From: Prochlorococcus sp. AG-409-D09
GTDB taxonomy: Bacteria; Cyanobacteriota; Cyanobacteriia; PCC-6307; Cyanobiaceae
Length of the DNA: 64,000 bases
Assembly (NCBI GenBank): GCA_003215935.1
Contig: QCJQ01000002.1
Span: 28,500-92,499 of the forward strand
Direction: 5' to 3'
In this document: in pieces, positions 59,666 to 64,000 of the stretch
Numbering within the stretch: the stretch's first letter is position 1
Layout of the letters: each line of letters begins with the position of its first letter
Made by a program: the position numbers and the translations under genes
Notes under the pieces: model-generated
The model's input: the letters and a program-made list of their open reading frames with translations, nothing else
Databases searched by the model: none
Told to the model about the DNA's origin: nothing

Positions 59666-61151
59666 GGTGTTCATTAGTTAATGGTTTTATAACTTGTTTT
59701 AGAGCATTATCTAAAAACTTATTAAGTGTTTCTTCTCTTTTATTTAACCGGTAATGTAGTTGAACAACTTCTTGCATTCCACCATCTCCCCAATTTTGGT
59801 CTTGTTGAAAGTATGTAATAAAGCTTGCACCGGCCACCCTAGTTAGCCATGCAGCTGTAACGCCTTGAACTGCTCTGCTTAATAGCAATGTTGGTAAAGT
59901 AAGATTTAAACTTGAACTTATAAGGCTAATACCACCTTTGACAATGCCTAGGCCTGCAAGAGTTTTTCCAACAGACATTGCTAACTCTTGAGCCCGAGAA
60001 TTTGTTAGTTGAATGCCGTAAATATTTGCTATTTCAATTACCATTTGTGCATTTACTGCAGCCGCAGCTAATAAATCAATTCCTGGAATAGCTGTTACGG
60101 CAACAACTCCACTACTTATCCAGCAGTATCGATCTATGCAGTTTCTTGAACTTCTTAATCGCTGTTTATTAAGTATATGTCTACTTTCCTTATTAAGATT
60201 TCTACATTGCAAGAGTATATTATCTGATATTAGCTCTTCTCCTTCTTCGTTTAACACCTGAGCAATTCGTTTGATTAAACCATAAATTTCTGGAGATGGT
60301 TGAATTGGTTTTCCTCCAGGTGCCGGTATTGATTGAGGTGAGGCAGCTGTTGAAACTACATCAGCTGCAGAAACAAAATTTGAACATCTGTTTCTTATAA
60401 GGTTTAATAATTTTCTCTCTTCTTCTTCACCTCTTAAATCAATTTTATTAAGAACAATTAAAACTCTTTTACCTATTTTAGTAAGAACATTAATAGTTTC
60501 TATTTCTGTTGCTCTTAAATCGCTATCAACAACCACAATCATTAAATCTGCTTTTTTTGCTTTTCTTAGAGCAGTTTCTTCTCTTAATCGACCTTCTGTC
60601 CCTGCTTCAAGTATCCCAGGGGTGTCACTAACTTGAATAAATCTGTTTAAACCCTTTAGTTTAAGTCTATAAGAACTTATCGATTTTGTTGAACCCATTT
60701 CTGCTCCAACTTTACCAACAATTTGGTTAAGTAGTGCTCTTATTAGAGATGTTTTTCCACTTGAACCTGTACCAAAAACTACAATTATTAGATCTCCACG
60801 ATTAAATTCATTTTTTATCTTCTCTCTTTTTTGCTTTAATGCTTTAACTGTAACTTGATCATGTATTAGTTCAATAAGCTTATCAATATTTTCAATACTT
60901 TTAAGGGCTACTTGTTTCTTACTCATAGACTTTATATTAAATTTATTTGAAGTTGAAAAAAGTTTATTCTTTTTAAGTAATTTTTTCCAAAAAGGCTTCC
61001 CAGTTAGAATAGAAAATATAATTATTAAGAATATTGCTATAAGTAATGCTTGAATATTAATTAATTTTAATAAGGCTCCTATAAGACTAGAAAGAAACAA
61101 TAGAATTGATCCGAAAATAAATATAATATAAAATACTTGCTTATTATTCAT
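59595..61151 (-). CDS. membrane-associated Era/Der-like GTPase with DUF697 domain
   Basis: The 518 aa protein begins with two hydrophobic helices (VFYIIFIFGSILLFLSSLIGALL; ALLIAIFLIIIFSIL). It then has a GTPase domain: G1 VVFGTGSSGKTSLIRALL, G3 VSDTPGILEAG, and G4 VLNKIDLRG. The C-terminal half is a DUF697-type membrane-inserting domain (AVTAIPGIDLLAAAAVNAQMVIEIANIYG). Similar proteins are conserved in cyanobacteria; the proposed roles are membrane remodelling or assembly, not established. It is followed downstream by the convergent small membrane protein. Confidence 0.85.
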   Translation of the reverse strand: MNNKQVFYIIFIFGSILLFLSSLIGALLKLINIQALLIAIFLIIIFSILTGKPFWKKLLKKNKLFSTSNKFNIKSMSKKQVALKSIENIDKLIELIHDQVTVKALKQKREKIKNEFNRGDLIIVVFGTGSSGKTSLIRALLNQIVGKVGAEMGSTKSISSYRLKLKGLNRFIQVSDTPGILEAGTEGRLREETALRKAKKADLMIVVVDSDLRATEIETINVLTKIGKRVLIVLNKIDLRGEEEERKLLNLIRNRCSNFVSAADVVSTAASPQSIPAPGGKPIQPSPEIYGLIKRIAQVLNEEGEELISDNILLQCRNLNKESRHILNKQRLRSSRNCIDRYCWISSGVVAVTAIPGIDLLAAAAVNAQMVIEIANIYGIQLTNSRAQELAMSVGKTLAGLGIVKGGISLISSSLNLTLPTLLLSRAVQGVTAAWLTRVAGASFITYFQQDQNWGDGGMQEVVQLHYRLNKREETLNKFLDNALKQVIKPLTNEHLKKLPPNQRLQMEEGASDLENPK

Positions 61152-61226
61152 TTGAAATTGAGAATAGTGGGATTCTTTGTTCTAAATGATTTTTTAGGAT
61201 TAAATTTTAATGAATTAAGCATGATT

Positions 61227-61691
61227 TTATCTTTGACTGTAATAAGCATGTATTAGTAAACCTATAATTGATATATTAATTGCAATATCAGCTAGATTAA
61301 ATATAGGAAAATTTATAATTATAAAATCAATAAAATCATTTACATAACCTAGTGAAATCCGATCAATTCCATTTCCGAGAGTTCCACCAAGTAGAAAAGA
61401 TAGTGAAATTCCTTTCAAAAACGATAATGGAGTATTTCCCCATAAATAAATAATTAGACCAGCTGCGACGCTAAAACTTATAAATGTTAATAAAATTGTC
61501 GAATTATTTAAAAGACTGAATGCTGCTCCAGTATTTTTGACAAGTCTTAGTTGAAATACACCTGGAATTATTTCTATTATTTTACCATTTTCTAATGTTG
61601 AGACTGCTATATATTTAGTAATTTGATCTATAGCAATAATTAAACTGCTAAATATAAATATTTGTCTTTTATCTAATATATATTTTTTCAT
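61227..61691 (-). CDS. lspA: signal peptidase II (lipoprotein)
   Basis: LspA cleaves prolipoprotein signal peptides before the lipidated Cys. The 154 aa four-helix protein shows QITKYIAVS, VKNTGAAFSLLN, GGTLGNGIDRISLGYVNDFIDF and the second catalytic Asp in FNLADIAINI; both catalytic Asp residues are present. Substrates in this window would include the AapJ-like binding protein. It starts inside the last codons of bioY (4-bp overlap), so the pair is translationally coupled. Confidence 0.93.
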   Translation of the reverse strand: MKKYILDKRQIFIFSSLIIAIDQITKYIAVSTLENGKIIEIIPGVFQLRLVKNTGAAFSLLNNSTILLTFISFSVAAGLIIYLWGNTPLSFLKGISLSFLLGGTLGNGIDRISLGYVNDFIDFIIINFPIFNLADIAINISIIGLLIHAYYSQR

Positions 61692-62254
61692 TTAAGAATG
61701 AGTATCTGTTTTAATATAATTGCTAAAATTGCAATGGCTGGACATATAAAGATTTGCGCTGGTAGTGGAGCAATAGTATAATTGAAGATTATATCGTATA
61801 AGTTCTCATTTTGTTTGCTTAAAAATGAGATAAAATATAGGTTTATTATTCCACATAAATGAATTATAGATAAACCTACAAGAGCTTTTTTTGTAAATCC
61901 AATAAGATTATTTTTTGTGGATAATTTTCCAATTATTATCACTGAGGGAATAAAACCTATAAGATAACCAAATTCTGATGTAAGTAAATATCCTAGGCTT
62001 CCGCCTCCATGAAATACTGGATAAAAAAATAACCCAATAGTTAGGTAGGCCGAAACAGCAATAACACTCGATCTAGAACCACATACGATTGCAGAAGTGA
62101 GTAGTGATGGAATTTGCCATGAAATTCCTAAGGGTACAGTATTTAGAGGTGAACCTATTTTAGGAAAAGTTAAAGCTGCTGGTATCATTCCTCCTATGAT
62201 AATCACTAATAGAATTGTTAGCGCAATACTTAAAGTAGCTAAGTACTTCACCAT
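61688..62254 (-). CDS. bioY: biotin transporter substrate-binding subunit
   Basis: BioY is the biotin-specific S component of ECF transporters, which can also work alone. The 188 aa membrane protein has IGSPLNTVPLGISWQIPSLLTSAIVCGSRSSVIAVSAYLTIGLFFYPVFHGGGSLGYLLTSEFGYLIGF, matching the family pattern of GxPVPxT.Q.....G..LG...G......Y...G..G.PVF..G..G...L.....GY..GF. It is upstream of and coupled to lspA. Whether this strain is a biotin auxotroph cannot be judged here. Confidence 0.88.
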   Translation of the reverse strand: MVKYLATLSIALTILLVIIIGGMIPAALTFPKIGSPLNTVPLGISWQIPSLLTSAIVCGSRSSVIAVSAYLTIGLFFYPVFHGGGSLGYLLTSEFGYLIGFIPSVIIIGKLSTKNNLIGFTKKALVGLSIIHLCGIINLYFISFLSKQNENLYDIIFNYTIAPLPAQIFICPAIAILAIILKQILILK

Positions 62255-62379
62255 TTACCAACGTCTAAGACTATGATGCATTATTTTGCATGAATACGCT
62301 AGGTGAGAAGTTGATTTTCAATTTAAAAGATATAAGACTATAATTGTACCTAATAATAATGTTTTTAAATAATTGCATT

Positions 62380-62595
62380 ATGACTTTTATTTCGGGAGAT
62401 GAAGTTACTTTGATTGCGCCATTGCCTTTTTTAAAAACAAATGATGCCACTGCGATGCTTAGGCCACCTGACCTTGTTTCACTAGGTGAGATTGGACATG
62501 TTGTTTCTGTTAAGTCAGACAATATCGTTGAAGTTCAATTTAGAAGAGGGATATTTTTAATTTCTTCAGAAAAACTTACTAGGAGAATGTGTTGA
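62380..62595 (+). CDS. SipA-like protein (DUF3148)
   Basis: The 71 aa protein, read from ATG 62380, is MTFISGDEVTLIAPLPFLKTNDATAMLRPPDLVSLGEIGHVVSVKSDNIVEVQFRRGIFLISSEKLT, the SH3-like DUF3148 family including SipA. SipA interacts with and stimulates the histidine kinase NblS, which controls photosynthesis genes such as hli. NblS is not in the window. The C-terminus overlaps the convergent M16 gene by 17 bp. Start: the track adds 12 residues upstream. Confidence 0.82.
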   Translation: MTFISGDEVTLIAPLPFLKTNDATAMLRPPDLVSLGEIGHVVSVKSDNIVEVQFRRGIFLISSEKLTRRMC

Positions 62596-63856
62596 ATTTA
62601 TTTACTTCTATTTCATTAGATAATTTCTCTACTGTTTTTTGTGGACCACATATGCTGATTAATGGCTTTTTTAAATATTTTTCGGCACATCTTTGTATAT
62701 CAAGTCTCGATATAGATTGAATTTGTATTAAATTAAATTCGTCAAGATTTTCTTTTAATCTAAGACCTAGTAAGTGTGCTTTTCTTTCTGCTTGTTGACT
62801 TATATATTGTGATGAATGAGCTAATTGACCTTTGAATTTCGCTCTTGCTAGTTTTAACTCTTCTTCCGTAATAGGTTTATTAATAACACTAAACCAACAA
62901 TCTATTAGTAACTGGAGAGTATGATTAGCCTTATCTTCAGTAGTTGAAGCATGAAAAATAAATGGAGAGATTAGTTCTCTTGCCGGATTATAAACACCTA
63001 CTTCATAAGCAACTCCGTACTTTTCTCTAAGAGTTTGGAATAAAAGGCATGACATACCTGAACCTAGATGGCATGCTAGTAATCGAAGAATAGTATCATC
63101 AATATATCCATGTGGAGTTGTTGTAGCACCAATAATGATGGCAACCTGTTGTGTCTCTAAGAAATGTATAGAATATTTTTCGATTGTATTGTCTATAGAA
63201 GATTCTATAAAATGAAGATTTTCATTCGTTTTATTTATAGAAGATTGATTAGATAAAATTTCAAATGGTTCTAATTGATTAATCTTATATTCTAAGTCCT
63301 CTTTTATACTACCTGCAATCACTAAAACTTTTTCTCTTTTTTGTGTATTATTAAATAGTTCTATTAAGTTATCTCGATCTATTAGCATTAGATCTTCTTT
63401 TATACCAAGAGGGTCATGGGCATAATTGTTTTTTCTATATGCAATACGTCTCCACCCATCATAGGCAATATTAAAAGGATATTCTTTTTGTCTATCTAGA
63501 GCTTGAAGTGTTAACTCCTTTTCTAACATTATTTGATCTGAATTCAGGTGTGGTTTACAGATCATCCATCCTAGAATTGAGAGTAGTTGCTCTATATCAT
63601 TTTCTCCGCATTTAAGACTTAATAAAAATCCATCTTCATATGTATCGCAACGTAAACCAGCTCCTGCACCCTCAACAATGTCGGCAAGATCATTTTTGCT
63701 ATATGGTCCGCAGCCTCTACTAAGGAGAGCGCCTAGAAGTTGATGTAATCCTTTTTTATTTAATGGGTCTGCTCGACTACCTTCCCTTATCCACATTTTT
63801 GCTGATATGATTCCAGGAGATATTATTGGTCGTAATTTTATATTTAATAAACTCAT
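62579..63856 (-). CDS. M16 family peptidase-like protein, probably non-catalytic
   Basis: This 425 aa protein has the tandem M16 fold, beginning ISPGIISAKMWIREGSRADPLNKKGLHQLLGALLSRG. Active members have HxxEH at this place (GLAHFLEHM); here it is HQLLG, lacking the catalytic Glu and second His, so it should not bind zinc. The second-half landmark QTLREKYGVAYEVGVYNPARE matches the RxxxY/LR..(K/R)GLaY.v region. It is probably the inactive partner of an adjacent active subunit, whose C-terminus begins 11 bp upstream. Confidence 0.85.
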   Translation of the reverse strand: MSLLNIKLRPIISPGIISAKMWIREGSRADPLNKKGLHQLLGALLSRGCGPYSKNDLADIVEGAGAGLRCDTYEDGFLLSLKCGENDIEQLLSILGWMICKPHLNSDQIMLEKELTLQALDRQKEYPFNIAYDGWRRIAYRKNNYAHDPLGIKEDLMLIDRDNLIELFNNTQKREKVLVIAGSIKEDLEYKINQLEPFEILSNQSSINKTNENLHFIESSIDNTIEKYSIHFLETQQVAIIIGATTTPHGYIDDTILRLLACHLGSGMSCLLFQTLREKYGVAYEVGVYNPARELISPFIFHASTTEDKANHTLQLLIDCWFSVINKPITEEELKLARAKFKGQLAHSSQYISQQAERKAHLLGLRLKENLDEFNLIQIQSISRLDIQRCAEKYLKKPLISICGPQKTVEKLSNEIEVNKFNTFS

Positions 63857-63866
63857 CTAATTGGAC

Positions 63867-64000
63867 TTAGGATGGTGTTGCTATCAGGGTAAAACTTTTT
63901 TCAGACTTTAATTGAGAAATTATTTCTTTTTGAATTTTATTTCCTTCCCAATAACCAATATTGCTTAATGGCTCTAACAGAGATTGTTGTCTCCCCCATA
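63867..64000 (-). CDS. M16 family peptidase, C-terminal end (partial)
   Basis: Only the last 43 codons are in the window: WGRQQSLLEPLSNIGYWEGNKIQKEIISQLKSEKSFTLIATPS. The sequence has the form of the M16 C-terminus (..I.......tl.vv.P). Its stop is 10 bp before the start of the non-catalytic M16 gene, so the two form an operon. The catalytic half and its HxxEH motif lie beyond the window's end and cannot be checked. Confidence 0.6.
   Translation of the reverse strand, partial: WGRQQSLLEPLSNIGYWEGNKIQKEIISQLKSEKSFTLIATPS

Noticed and set aside
1-64000. CRISPR array, transposon or prophage
   Set aside because: No regularly spaced repeats, transposase, integrase or phage structural gene was seen on either strand.

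Overview
The window is an AT-rich stretch of a marine picocyanobacterial chromosome. It is almost certainly Prochlorococcus, probably a low-light type rather than a streamlined high-light strain. The evidence is acsF, gun4, psb28, a minimal high-light-inducible protein, a plant-type 2Fe-2S ferredoxin, glucosylglycerate synthesis (gpgS), a SipA-like protein, an NtcA-type glnA promoter, Nif11-like leader proteins and many tiny orphan proteins in long AT-rich spacers. I see no tRNA, rRNA, CRISPR array, transposase or integrase.

Layout. (1) 1-20 kb is accessory in character: 35-200 aa orphan proteins and membrane peptides, spacers up to 1.2 kb and many inverted repeats. Recognisable genes are sparse: a rhomboid protease, gpgS, a DNA-ligase-adenylation-like mini-protein, a K+ channel with RCK domain, a peptidase E, a beta-lactamase-fold protein with a degenerate metal motif, an NmrA-like reductase, a Nif11 protein and a P-loop kinase. 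(2) 18.6-25 kb holds small picocyanobacterial conserved genes (DUF2862, DUF1330, two DUF3303, a tandem paralogue pair) around acsF and a convergent ferredoxin with no canonical start codon, then a beta-hydroxyacid dehydrogenase. (3) 25.3-29.2 kb carries a three-gene ABC-2 exporter and a divergent Nramp-fold transporter. (4) 29.5-37.5 kb is a second orphan-rich segment, with bcp, a DUF4912 protein, a second Nif11 protein and an hli gene. (5) 37.6-50.4 kb holds an ABC-F ATPase, a nitroreductase, a BaiN-type flavoprotein, a four-gene polar amino acid ABC importer, a GT2 glycosyltransferase and an AI-2E family protein. (6) 50.4-64 kb is dense core genome: psb28, mnmH, gun4, an anti-sigma-type kinase, a methyltransferase, glnA, an aminotransferase, tadA, a group II decarboxylase, a DUF697 GTPase, lspA, bioY, a sipA-like gene and a pair of M16 peptidase genes cut by the window edge.

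How the genes fit together. acsF (chlorophyll ring E), gun4 (Mg-chelatase cofactor) and psb28 (PSII assembly) serve pigment and photosystem biogenesis. glnA with its NtcA promoter, the amino acid importer, the transaminase and the decarboxylase serve nitrogen metabolism. gpgS makes the precursor of glucosylglycerate, a nitrogen-free compatible solute. lspA matures lipoproteins, including the importer's binding protein.

I found no convincing new multi-gene system. The most unusual items are the stand-alone ligase-adenylation-like protein, the ferredoxin without a normal start, the Nramp-fold transporter lacking the canonical metal ligands, the twin small membrane proteins at 16.3-17.1 kb, the stand-alone IF2_N domain, and several long perfect hairpins and candidate small RNAs.
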